Below, piece by piece: positions 28,003-40,500 of a stretch of 64,000 nucleotides of DNA. Origin of the DNA: Sphagnum compactum (lineage: Eukaryota > Bryophyta > Sphagnopsida > Sphagnales); contig OZ234493.1 in assembly GCA_965153455.1 (NCBI GenBank), positions 35,516,213-35,580,212 on the forward strand, read 5' to 3'. A program made the translations under genes and the position numbers. The notes under the pieces are model-generated. The model was given only the letters and a program-made list of their open reading frames with translations, was not told the origin of the DNA and made no database searches. Numbering within the stretch: the first letter of the stretch is position 1; every line of letters begins with the position of its first letter.

Positions 28003-30150
28003 GTTGGGGTTTTTGGCAATTGATGGTCAGAATTTTAGTATGTTTTTTTCTCAGCAACCTTCTCAGCTCCTTATAAATTAAGCAATTGTTGCCTCCAGCA
28101 AACAAGATAGCCAAAATGAATGTGAACAAATAAATGACAATATACTTGGACCAAGGTGGTCATCAGAGTGGGCAAATGGGCAGGTTGGGGGTTAAGGTTA
28201 GGTTCAAAATAGGTCAACACAGCTCAAAACAAACTTGTCCTACTTGGTAGCAATAAACCAATTGTGTATTATGTTTTCACTTGACTGAAAAGAAAAGGAG
28301 CACATGAACAAAAAAAAGAAAACTGAAAAAAGCCCAACTTCAAAATTTGTGCTTTCCAACAAATTCTCTTGAAATTTTCACAAAGTTCCGTAGGCATTCA
28401 TGGTAAACAATTTTTTTAAAATTTATTCATTCATCTAAATAAAAATAAAAGATGATGCATGTATGTGCTATATAAACCTCACCTCTTTCAAGCCTAACTA
28501 CCTCACTCTATTTTCCCTTACTCACATGCATGGATATGAAAAAAAATAAAATTACATATGCCTTTTCATGTCCATGTTATTTATATTCTACATCAACATG
28601 AACAGGCATGATTTTAACATTTAGCATAAACTATTGAGAACCACATGGGAACATTAAAAAAATTTAAATTTTAAAAATAATTTAAAAGAGAGAGAGAGAG
28701 AGGAAAAAGGGGGATTTTGCTCCCTTTGGAACCTTGGCATGTAGGGTAATGTAACCGTAAATAATATTTCACCGAGTGGAACTATTGAAATGTTTCTTAC
28801 TCATGTCAAATCCCCCCCACTAAAGACAAGTCTATGGTGAAAGCATTTAACCAACTCTTGGTTCTGTTTCCACCTTGGCCCCCCCCCCCCTTGTGTCCAA
28901 TATACTCTAGCAAAGTTATGGACACGGATAAGCTGGAAACATCCCTGCCCTTGATCAGCTTGGAAAAGCCAAGGACGGGTAGTGGCTTCCCATGGCTATA
29001 ACAAAATGATTTATTTGTGTGTTTTCTATGGTGGTTCCCTATTTAGTATTGACTGATTCCTTCAAGTCCAGAAGCCCAACAACAACTCCCTTGAATTCCT
29101 GGACCAAATAGAATTAGAAAGAGAATTAGAGCAAACAACATCAAACTTAGAAACTTAGTGTACGTAGCACCGGCCACTAGTGGACCTTGCTTGAGGCATC
29201 ATGAATGGTGGTGGGCACACAGGAAACTATGGTTAAGGTAGACATGCCCATCATCCAACATAGGTTGATAATCAAACACTTGAATAGTTTTGAGATGGGT
29301 CGATGATCAATCGACCAAATACCCTTCATCATGCATAATATTCCCTATGATTGAATGCACAACAAGAAAAATTTGTGTTCAGCTTTTTGTGTTCAAAGTC
29401 TCAAGATTGATGATCTTGTAATTGTGTTCTGTCGTGGGTGTGGTGATGTATACAACATATGTTAAAAACAAGTGTGTACGTTAATCTACAAAAGGTGTGT
29501 GATGATTGATAGGTTGGGTATATGTCACATTTCATTTGCACATGAATGCATGCACACAAATATGGGTATATCCTAATGCATCGTATGCAAATGTTTGATA
29601 AAAGGTGTGATTTAGTTTATCATGTGAGGTCAATGTTTGGTGATGGGAGGAGACATACACGTTGAAAGGGATACATACAACAACGTCATAAATGTCCTAA
29701 AACCCAAACTTACAATGCACATTTACATCTCAAGCGTAAAAGGTTCAATTCAGCCTAAGAATAAAAGGGCACATTATTGCCTTGGGATATTACAATTTAA
29801 ATTGTATGACCAACCTAATGATTATCAAAAAGATCCTTACACTTTGCATTTGCCACCAAAAGAAGGACATCACAATTTCAATTTCAAAAAGCCAAGCTCA
29901 TTCCAAAAGTTCAACAAATCATTCACTCTTTTTATTATCAAAAATATGTCCACCTTGCCTAGAAAGGTGGTAAATGAGCTCCAAATTTTCTTATAGATGG
30001 TAATTCTTAGTTAACAAGGCTAAGGGGGTGCAAACTAGATAATATGAGCCACACCCCCTATTTACGGGAGCCCTTTAGGGGGAATTTTTCTAAAATATTA
30101 TTCAAAAAAATTCATTTGTTTCATTTTTTTATATTTTCAAAATATATGCA
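28003..30150. other. AT-rich spacer with one unrecognised 119-codon frame
   Basis: It holds a (GA)n run at about 28687-28702, the second copy of the direct repeat at 28748-28820 and a C run at about 28881-28890. A plus-strand frame at 29637-29996 (119 codons) starts MVMGGDIHVERDTYNN and is Lys/Asn-rich. It matches nothing I recognise and has no supporting context, so it is not called as a gene. Confidence 0.4.
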
Positions 30151-30153
30151 ACT

Positions 30154-30380
30154 TTCAAAAATTTTGAAGTTTATTTATAAAAAAATTTAGTGTTAAAAAA
30201 TATTCATTACAATGTTTAATGAGTGTTTTTCAAAAATTTTGAAGTTTATTTATAAAAAAATTTAGTGTTAAAAAATATTCATTACAATGTTTAATGAGTG
30301 TTTTTCAAAAATTTTGAAGTTTATTTATAAAAAAATTTAGTGTTAAAAAATATTCATTACAATGTTTAATGAGTGTTTTT
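30154..30380. repeat. 75-bp tandem repeat, three near-identical copies
   Basis: The unit starts CAAAAATTTTGAAGTTTATT at 30156, 30231 and 30306, a constant 75-bp period. The copies look identical, so amplification was recent. The unit is very AT-rich and non-coding. Confidence 0.95.
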
Positions 30381-31057
30381 GAAAGCTTTCTATCCATTAG
30401 ATATTTTCTTAATTAATTCATATATTTCAATGATAGATTATGAAGTTTATTATATTTTTAAAATAATATTTTCAACACCAAATTGAAATACCACTTTTAA
30501 ATGTGAAAAATTAAGCACATGTTACACTTGGTGAGTCTCATGTTAATGTGATTGCACCCAAGGCCAAAAAATATAAGAAAAAAATATAAATGTGAAAATG
30601 AAAGATTAATATGATGAGTGCATATTTCATACATAAAAAAAGTTTACAATGAAAAGTTCAACATGTTTATTATCATTAGATACAACAATTTATGGTTGCT
30701 TAGCAAGTACAGAAAGGACGAAAGGAGAATATAATATTAAAATTTTCAACATGCTACAACACATAGAAGCTTGAGATTCACACCCACAACTTGCAAAACA
30801 ACAAAAATTAAAATTGGAAAAACTTTGTAAATTTTTTTTTTAATTTCTTCTACTAACGTGGAAAGACATATCATTCAATCCTTTCATAATCAAACTTACT
30901 TCTTGTTTTTTTAATCTGATTATAGGAAAGATAAGGACATACCTCCCGGGGGCCCATGTGTGTACTAATGTTGTGTAGGTAAGTGTAGATGGGCATGTAA
31001 AGCCATGTAATTGTAAATATACTTACACTTACACGTCGTGTAAAAGGTTAGTGTTAT

Positions 31058-31087
31058 ATTTACACTTACATGTGTGTAAGTGTAAAT
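31058..31087. repeat. Perfect palindrome, 13-bp arms
   Basis: ATTTACACTTACA, a 4-base spacer, then TGTAAGTGTAAAT. TTACACTTACAC also occurs just upstream and at about 15427, suggesting a repeat family. Confidence 0.85.
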
Positions 31088-31289
31088 GAGGTTCACAACA
31101 TTTACACTATTGTGTATAAAAAATTGGTTGTGAAAATGTAACCCTAGGATCTAATTATTTGTGGGTTTTTCAAGGTTTTGTGTTGTGCACCGCGCACCAT
31201 AGCCATTGTTCATTGCAAGCTTAGGAGCTTGCTCTATTTATGAGTTTTGCACATTCATGGGAAATGTTTCATTAAGAATGCATCACCAG

Positions 31290-33300
31290 CTTGGTTGCCT
31301 TTGTCATCTCTTTTCAAATGAGCAAGCTCACCATCGCCCCCAACTTGTTATTTTCTTCAGTTTGGTCATCGTCATTTTATATTGAAATTTGTGGTGTTCT
31401 TTGTGCTCCTCACTTTTTGTGTTGTGGAAAGGAGTGGTTGCAATTACGGTTTGCACATCTTGTCATGGGGTTGTAGTTTTCACCGCTTTCAAAAATTGAT
31501 GTAACATGTTATGCAATTGGAAATGGTTTAGTGATGAAAATGTGAAATCGATGATGATTCACATCTTAATCTATTGAAATGCTAAATTTTTTTTACCAAA
31601 AATATAGATTCAATCTCAAATTGGAAGTCTTTTTTGTAGCATAAGTTGTGTCACGATACAACAAATTTCAACAAAAGGACTACAAAACACAACTACTAGT
31701 TGAGAATTTTCAATGAAAATTTGCATATACAACTATTGAAACGTAATAAATCATTTTTAAAAACTTTTGACACAATTTTCTTACATTTTTCTATGTTCTA
31801 ACGTTAACACATCTAACTTTCAAGAATACATTTAGGTGATATAAACATTTCTTTATGCAAAAAAGATTTTTGGAAGTCATATTTTTAATCAAATAGTAAT
31901 TGGGCAAGTTGTTGATTTTATCTATTTAAAAAATTAAAGTTTTCTTTAGTTAGTAAAGAAATGGTATATTGTTGTCAAATGGGGTGTTTAAAAAAAGTTT
32001 TATGAAATGATTAATGTGCATTTAATTTTTTTTTTAAATGAAGCAATTTGATATTCATTATTTTTTTAACTTATTTTATTTTCAAAGCCTAATTCGACTA
32101 AACATTTTTTTTAAATTCAAGATAAATGAATTTTAAATTGTAATTTTTTAATAATTTATGTAAATCCAAATTTAACTCTTTCTGTGTAGACCATAATATG
32201 CAACTACCCAAAGAAGAGCTGCAAGCGTGCAACAACAATAACTTGTAGTAGCAGAAATGCATAATAATGTGCAACGGTTGCAATGTGTAGTAACATGTAA
32301 TAGCAATAATGTGCAATAACAACAACATGCACCACTTTGCAACACACTATGAAATAGTAGCAACACAATGCAACTCGCTATTGTCATCAAATTTTTTCAC
32401 ATGAACTTGCTCACCATCACCTTTTTGTTGTCTTTTATTTTTTGTTTTGGTCAAGGTCATCTTTTATATAGTTCATGTTTATCTTCTGTTGAAGTTGTGG
32501 TGTTCACCATGCCCTATTTTCATGTTGTGGAAGTTCATATCTTATTGTAGTAGTGTGGGAATGTAACCCAACTTGTCACCCTACTCGTTTTCACCATCGT
32601 TGTCATCATTTTTTTCAAGTGAGCTTCCTCACTCCAAGTGTTTTTCTTTCCATGTTTTTCTTTTGTTCAAGGTTGAATTTTGTTCATGTTTGTTTTCATG
32701 TGTGTTGCAAGGTTGCAACAGCAAAAGTGAAACCCAACTCATGAGTTGTCATTGTTTTTTTTAAGTGAGTTTGCTCACCCCTTTGTTCTTTTTCTGGTTC
32801 ATGGTCTTCTTATTTTATTCATGAATGTGCATGGTCAACTTTGGTTTGTGGTCATAATTTAAATGTGTTGCAACATTGCAGCAAAAACACATGTCATTTT
32901 TTTGTCTATGGTTTTCTTTTATTCACGGTCTTTTTCTTTCTTTTGAGGTCAAATTTTCTTCATGTTTTTCTTCATACATGTTGAAAGGTTTCAACAACAA
33001 TAATGAAAGCCAACTCACAGGCTACCATTGTTTTTTTTCCAAGGTGAGCTTGTTCACCCCCCTTGTTGTTCTTTTTATTTTGATTCACGATCTTTTTTCC
33101 TATCCACGAATGTGCATGGTCAACTTAAATGTTCTTAATCATCTTTTATGTGTGTTGCAACATTCTAGCAATAGAAAGAAACATAGGTTGTTTTCACCAC
33201 CACCATCATCATTTTTTTCAAAGGAGCTTGCTTACCCCCAAGTTTTTCTTTTCCATGGTTTTTTTCGCTCATGGCCATTTTATTTTTTTCAAGGTTGAAT
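31290..33300 (+). repeat. Diverged tandem array (about 140-280-bp units)
   Basis: A recurring module has a CATCATTTTTTTCAA-like run, then GTGAGCTTGCTCACC, then a T-rich stretch with CATGGT and CAAGGTTGAATTTTGTTCATG, then GTGTTGCAAC.TTGCA. Modules start near 31307, 32390, 32605, 32748, 33025 and 33203. The reading frames inside (60-140 codons) are Phe/Ser/His-rich by composition. No protein is supported. Confidence 0.65.
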
Positions 33301-34577
33301 TTTGTTTTGAACTTGTACCTAACAGAAAATGCTCTTTGCCATGCACAAGTGCATATGAAGCCATGACTAACACACATTTTTTGTGGTAGTATACAACTGT
33401 CATTTGTGTGTAGTGTGTGTGGGTTGCAAATTGTGGGAAAATGCCAATGACCGAAGGGTTCACAGAATTAGGGTATGCACAATATTCACTTGCACTAATT
33501 GAACATTATTGCCATTGACAATGTGTGTTTTTATCAGCTTGTATTGAATGTTCAATAGTATTCCAATACCTTTGAGACCATGACAACCCATTGCAGATTT
33601 TCCAATGTATGCAAGAACAACTAGTTGTCATGAACATCCTTGGTTTAGTGATTTTACTATACTACTGGAAATAGCTGCAGATGGACAACTATGATTTTCT
33701 ATCCAAAGTAACCTGTATCAAGCAATGTCAAAATACTGGGGTTTCACAAAACACATAGAACAGTAGGAAACTCGCTATAGGCGATGGCATAGCTGTGTGG
33801 CTCATTTTGGGTTGATTGGGGATCTTGTCATTTACCACCCCTCGCCCAAAGACCTCTCTCCCTCTTCCATTGACCTCAAAAACATAATCGCCATAAAAAC
33901 ATCTTGCTGTAGTAAAATAAAAACTACATAATTTAGGCACTTAACATTCTTGTGTATCATGAAACACATTGCAAATGCATTGCCCTTCATCACATTTGTG
34001 CAATATCCTGCACTAACCATATCCATTCCACAGCAATATGAAAGCCTACTGTGAAAGGACAGAACACCCAAACATACATATACACACATCATCTTTACAT
34101 GCACATCATCATCACTAAGTTGATTTCCAACAGATGCAGATGCTTGCACAGCTGCTAAAAGCTATCAAGAACCATGTGGCACATCAAACTCTGCAAAAGC
34201 ACAAGCACACAAAAGAAATCTGATTTACAAAGGACAGTGTCCAAACCACTCCACTACATAGCACAATTCAATAAAGATTATTCAGCATCACAAGTCATCT
34301 CAGAGTTGTTGCTGCAAACGGAATAGATTCTAAGTAGAAACAAGCCAATATTTCTGTTGAAGAACAAGAAAAACCCACAAACCCAACTGCTACAGGACTG
34401 AATAAATATCTCCACAAATAGGCACCCAATGCTTACCTCCTTTCCTCAAATGATAGTGAAATATTTCATAGCAGAAACAGCTTACATATATGCTCTTATT
34501 CCATCCATAGGAAGGGAGTAAACGCAATAGAATTACTGCCACATCCTCACATCCTGAATATTTTTTCATAGCTGCCT
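33301..34577. other. Spacer and 3' flank of aconitase
   Basis: No gene is seen; the right part (from about 33700) has the composition of transcribed DNA and probably includes the aconitase 3' UTR. Minus-strand frames of 70 and 105 codons carry no motif. Confidence 0.45.
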
Positions 34578-37500
34578 CTACCCTAGCAGCTGCCTGAGCA
34601 CATAGTGAAGGATGCCTCCATTCTGGAAGTAGGTCAACTCCACTTGTGTGTCAAAGCGAAGCACACAAACAAACTTTTTCCCATCATTTGTTGTCACTGC
34701 AACATCCATGCCAGGCTTGATGTTCTCTATATCTGGAAGGTGGATGGTGTACCTCTCAAAGCCAGTCAAACCCAGAGACTCAGCATCCTCCCCTGTCTTG
34801 AAGCAAAGGGGAATGAGGCCCATGCCAACAAGGTTGCTGCGATGGATGCGCTCAAAACTCTTTGCAATGACAGCCTTCACCCCCTGTTAAACAAAACATA
34901 TAAGAATCCATACTTCTAGTTCTATTGGCAAGTGGCACAAACCATTTCTAACAGCAGTCCCTTTTAACAGCCTTCACTTCCTGACATTAAGTGTTTCAGT
35001 ATCTCACTATTCTCAACAAGTGAGAACTTCAGATAAGTGCCAATGCAAATAGTGGTAAGAGTAAAAAAAGCAGCTATAACCCCAAGTCCTGGATAGATCC
35101 CAGAAACTGCACAAATTCAAGGCCACATTGTAAAAGCAAGAATCTGGCATGGCCTTAACAAGGACCTAGATGTCAGGATGCCTGTAAAACTCAGGTGAAC
35201 ATACACAGATTTAATCTCTTGACTCACAAAACAGACCAGCATTCCTTACTAAACCTCTTCCAAACAGTATCTAAACCTTCAACCCTGCCAATAGGATGAC
35301 CCTTAAATCTTCCCAAAGCTCAAATATCTACAAAGAATGTACAAGCTAGACTTTTGGGTGAGATGCTCACCTGCAGATAGGGACCTTTGGCAGCCCAATC
35401 TCGAGAGCTTCCACTTCCATACTCAGCTCCTGCCAGGATAATTGTATCTGCACCTTCCTCCTTGTACCTCTGCAACAGAAAACCATGTTAAAGATAGACT
35501 GAGTTCTGATATACAGTCATTTATCACTACAGTTCACAGCTCACATCCATATTTCCTATTCTTTCATCTTCTATCCAACAAGAATGCTTGAGCCCATATC
35601 TTTCACTGTCAGGAAAAGATAAATACTCCATAAACTCCCAATACTCCTGACTCTTCTGGCATGCTAGGAACAAATTCTGTTCAAAGCAGTCACTGACCTG
35701 TGCAGCATCATAAATGAACATCTTTTCTTGAGACGGAATGTGAATGGTCCTAGGCCCAACTTCGCCTTTCAGAAATTTGTTCACAATCCGGATGTTGGCA
35801 AATGTCCCTCTTGCCATGATTTCATCATTTCCACGTCGGCTACCATAGGAATTGAAATCCTTCCGCTCTACACCATGTGCTATCAAATACTTGGCAGCTG
35901 GACTGTCCTTATTGATGTTTCCAGCTGGTGAGATATGGTCAGTGGTGATACTGTCGCCAAAGTTGAGAAGGCAGTAAGCATCTTTCACACTGGGCACTCC
36001 TGGGGGATCTTTCGTCATGGTCTTGAAGAAAGGGGGCTCATGAACATAGGTAGAATTTGGATCCCAAGCATATTGAGATCCTTTGGGAGAAGCCAGGTGA
36101 TTCCACATTTCATTGCCCTTTGTTATGTGTGCATATGTGGACCGGAACATCTCTGGAAGCACAGACTTTTCCACTACCTGTGGATGAGAGAACCCTTAGT
36201 AGTGCAAAAGTGATGTGTAACTGATACCATATCACAAGCTGAGAAATATAACACCATACAATGTGCATATTTGTGAACCTCAACATAATACTACTTAATG
36301 TAATCCCTTCAAAACAACATAGCAATAATTCAATGAAATATCATCAACAGATACTGAGTCACCAGTCAGTATGTGCTTGGTGCACATACTGTGCTTATAT
36401 TGCATGTCCTTGGTGCACAAAGAGACCAGTTTGTCTTGTTCTATGTCTTCCTTTCAAGACCGGTTACTTTAACCAGATCAGATTAATTCCTTCCTAACCA
36501 GACTCTTTATGTCTAAATAATAGGGCTGTGGATGTGTTAATCAAGATGGAAGTGCATTGAAACATGTTAGGAAACTTCCTAGGTTACCATTTCCCAACAG
36601 TTTTCAAAATAAATGTAGAGAAGTACAAACACAATTCGTACCTCAGCAACCTCCTCACTAGAAGGCCAGATGTCCCTGAGGAAAACAGCTTTTCCTCCCT
36701 TGCCTACTCCAATTGGCTCCGTTTCAAAATCAATGTTCACCTGGTGGGAACAATATGCTACTCATTCAGAAAGGCAGGCATCTAGAAACAGTAGCACACA
36801 CGCACAAGGTTCTCCATCATATGCAAGTTCTTACCATACTCAACACTTGTAAACACAATCATCATGTAAAGTCCATCCACTAACAAGAAAAGTGAAATGA
36901 GTAACACTGAAGTTTGAACCAAAAAAGAAATGACTCGATTGACCCACCGTTCCAGCGAAGGCATAAGCCACCACCAAAGGAGGTGAAGCCAAATAATTTG
37001 CACGAGTTAATGGGTGGACACGACCCTCGAAATTGCGATTGCCAGACAATACAGCTGCTGCAATTACATCTGCAAGTAGGCAACATCCAAAAATGAGAGA
37101 AATTCTGGAGAACCATAGCGGCTCAATCTGGAAGGCATCTTCACCATGATTTTGTTGAAGCCATAATCCCCTTGTGAGTAAGGTATGCTCTGAAAACTTT
37201 TGTTGTTACCAGAGTAATCACGTAATGAGCCAACCTTCCAAAATAATGCAACAGGGCTCATGGTTCCTTCTAGAAAAAGTGATGATGCACCTTGATACCA
37301 ACTATGGTCTCCTCTTCCTTACTTGACATAAATCAATCCCCACTACTGCTCACACACAAAAAGCAAACTTACCATTCTCAGTAATTGCTTCAGCTACAAC
37401 TTCATTCAGGTCACCAGAGTTGCCTATGCAAGTGGTACAGCCATAGCCCACCAGACTAAAGCCTTGCTGATCCAGATACTTTGCCAAGCCACTGCCAATG

Positions 37501-40500
37501 TCAGGGAGAATGAGACTTCAAATGAAGAGAAATCCATTTTCCTGTCTTAAGAATTAGCATGGAAGAGAACTGCAAGTCTTCCCAAAGATGCATCAATCTT
37601 TTAATTACATCATAATACACACAATGTCACTCTATTTCTTACCATCTATCCAAAAAACAGAATCACACTCGAAATCTCACAAGTAGGTGGTGCATTAATT
37701 AAGACTGGGCTTCAGTCCATCCAAGAAACATAACTGTCCTACTACCTTGACAAATTATGGTGTAGCCAACAGGTTCAACTTTCATTTGCAAGAACAAGAG
37801 GCCAGACAGTTCACAAAGATATCACCCTGAAATGAGTGGCATACCTTTTTGCAAGGTATTGGGTGACAGCTCCTGATCCAGGAGCAAGACTGGTCTTGAT
37901 CCATGGTTTCACCTGCTCAACCCAACAGAATCAACTTAAAGACCTACTACAATTCACTTCCAAAGAGGAGAGTAGGCTCAATTCAATAAATTGTAGCACA
38001 ATTGCCAATGTACAACAGTGAAGGTACATGAACCCTTCCAGTTGAACAACCCAAACAACATGCAATCTTGATAACACCTAATTCATTCAATGGCCACCAG
38101 ACAATTTGCTTCAGAACTACTCATGACCAACATGTTAATTACATGCATGACTAATTGACAACAAAAATGGACACATCCCAGGAGTCCAGAAACAATTGGG
38201 AGTAGAAACTGAAATTCAAACATGAATTCATATCAGATGCATAAACAGACCTCTAGTCCAAGTTCAGTTCCCTTCTTAGCCACAAGGCCTGCACCAAGCA
38301 TCACACTTGGGTTCGAGGTGTTAGTGCAACTTGTGATGGCAGCTATGACAATACTGCCATGCCTCAATTCAGCTGGCTGACCATTAAAGGTAAATTTTGC
38401 AACCTTGTCCTGTTGATCCTTGGGAATGGCAAAGCCCTGCAAGGGAAGAAAAGATTTAAGTATATAAAGATGCTAAAAAATCAACAATTGAAGATCCATT
38501 GGAGACTAAAGCTTCAATCAGAAATTTAGGGGGTGGCAGATCATTCCATAATGTACTCTCAGAAGTACAGCTTCAATTAATATTGAACATACAACAATGC
38601 CATTAGAGTAAAGAGCTAAAAACAAAGGGATAAACTGGCAATAGAACAGGAGACTATTCAGCAACAAACACAGACTGCAACATACCTTAAAGCCAACCTT
38701 GTTGTCCAAACAAGCCTGCCAATCCACCTTCATGTCTTTCAAACTCACACGGTCATGGGGCCTGCAAATGCTCATTTGCTTCAGTCAGACCAGTCAACCA
38801 TGCAAAGGTATAGATGGTTAGAAGGAAAATCCCAACAAAGTAAGTCAAAAAATGAAGTTTCCAGCATTAGACTGCAGAAAGGAATGCATGAAAGGGAGCA
38901 ATAACAAAGATTCATGTGTATTGTATTGTTCCCATTGTGGCGCATTTAATTGCAGTATTGATACCAAGACTGCAAACATTCCTATCAACCTTGAGAAGAG
39001 TGTGCTTGACATACCTTTTTGGTCCAGAAATACATGGCTCCACAGTGTCAAGGTCAAGCTCCAGATATGAAGAGTATACAGATTCCTTTTGAGACTGAAA
39101 ATACATATTATAAGCAAGCATCAATAACTCTCCTCTTCCTGTCTTAGCAACTTACAGCTCTTGCCATTTCCATGGAATCAGAGGTCAAAATCAAAAGTCT
39201 CTCACTAGTCAGGCAAAGGTCATCACCCAATACCACTAGCACAAGGAGTCAAGCAATGGAAAAAACTTCAGTGATGTACTCCAAGAAACCCTGATTAAGC
39301 TAGCAGGGAGCCAAACTTGCTATTCATTGTGAAGAAAGAAATCCAGGCTCCACGCTGAGGAAGGGAGATATCAAACTCACCTTGTCATGGTCAATGAACA
39401 GGTCATTTGCCCTTAGGTATGCTTCAATCTCCTCAACCTATTGCATATACAACAAGAACCACCCAGAACGTAAACAAAGGCATTTACTGCATCAAGAAGT
39501 TGAGTAATGATCCACTGAATGTCCTCAGAAGGTCCCACCTCATTGGGATTCAGTATTTCAAGATGAACACTTCTTGATCATCGACCAGCTGGGACTAATT
39601 GAGCACTGAAATGAGTACTCCTATGCTTTTCCTATCCAATATGACTGTCACAACAGTAGAGCTTTGGATTATTTGATCAATTATCTTCTGGTTGACTTGT
39701 TGTTGTCTAGTTACTTTAACTGCAATTAGACATGTGTGAGCACTGCTAAGATGGATTTACTAGCTAGATTTTCTGTTACAAAATGCATATAAGAGTGCAT
39801 CAGTTCATAGGTCATGAAAATTGCTTACCTTCTGCTCATCCCGACCAGTCAACCTCAAATACTGAAGGGTGACCTTGTCAACTGGGAAAAAACCCATAGT
39901 GGCCCCGTACTCAGGGGACATGTTCGCAATTGTTGCACGATCGGCCAAAGAAAGCTGAGACAAACCCTTTCCTGGAAAGCAATGAACAGTGATAATATTA
40001 GAGAGAAACCAGAAACAGAATTTGATCAACATTGAAGTCACTACTCCAACCAAGCTCACAGCGGAACAGCGAACTCCAACAGCAATAGTGTTCAGACAAT
40101 GAAATGCAGAGCAAACTACCTGACAACATTTTGAAGGTAATCATTCCGGCAGTTCCAGCAAAACCAAAACTAACCCAATGAGAATGAGTATGGCCATGGC
40201 CTTATGAGCACCCTTATGAGTGTCACTCACAAAGTTTCAGACCATCACTTCCATTATGAATGGCAGTGACTAACTGCCATTGACTCCCTGATGACTTCAT
40301 CAGCTCCCAACAGCAGGTAGATAAGTGTACGATAATCTGCCAAAAATTTCAGGCAAACCACTATTCAAGAATTGGGTGCATTTTCAAAAGCAACAGGAAG
40401 ACTCAGCCATCATGTTGGCCAACACTCAAGAGATATAGCTAACACAAAAAGTCAAAAGCAGAAGTGAAGAATATTACCACATACCATAAAATTCCACAAA

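Noticed and set aside
32876-33298. 140-codon plus-strand frame
   Set aside because: Lies in the diverged T-rich tandem array and its residues follow composition (Phe/Ser/Leu).
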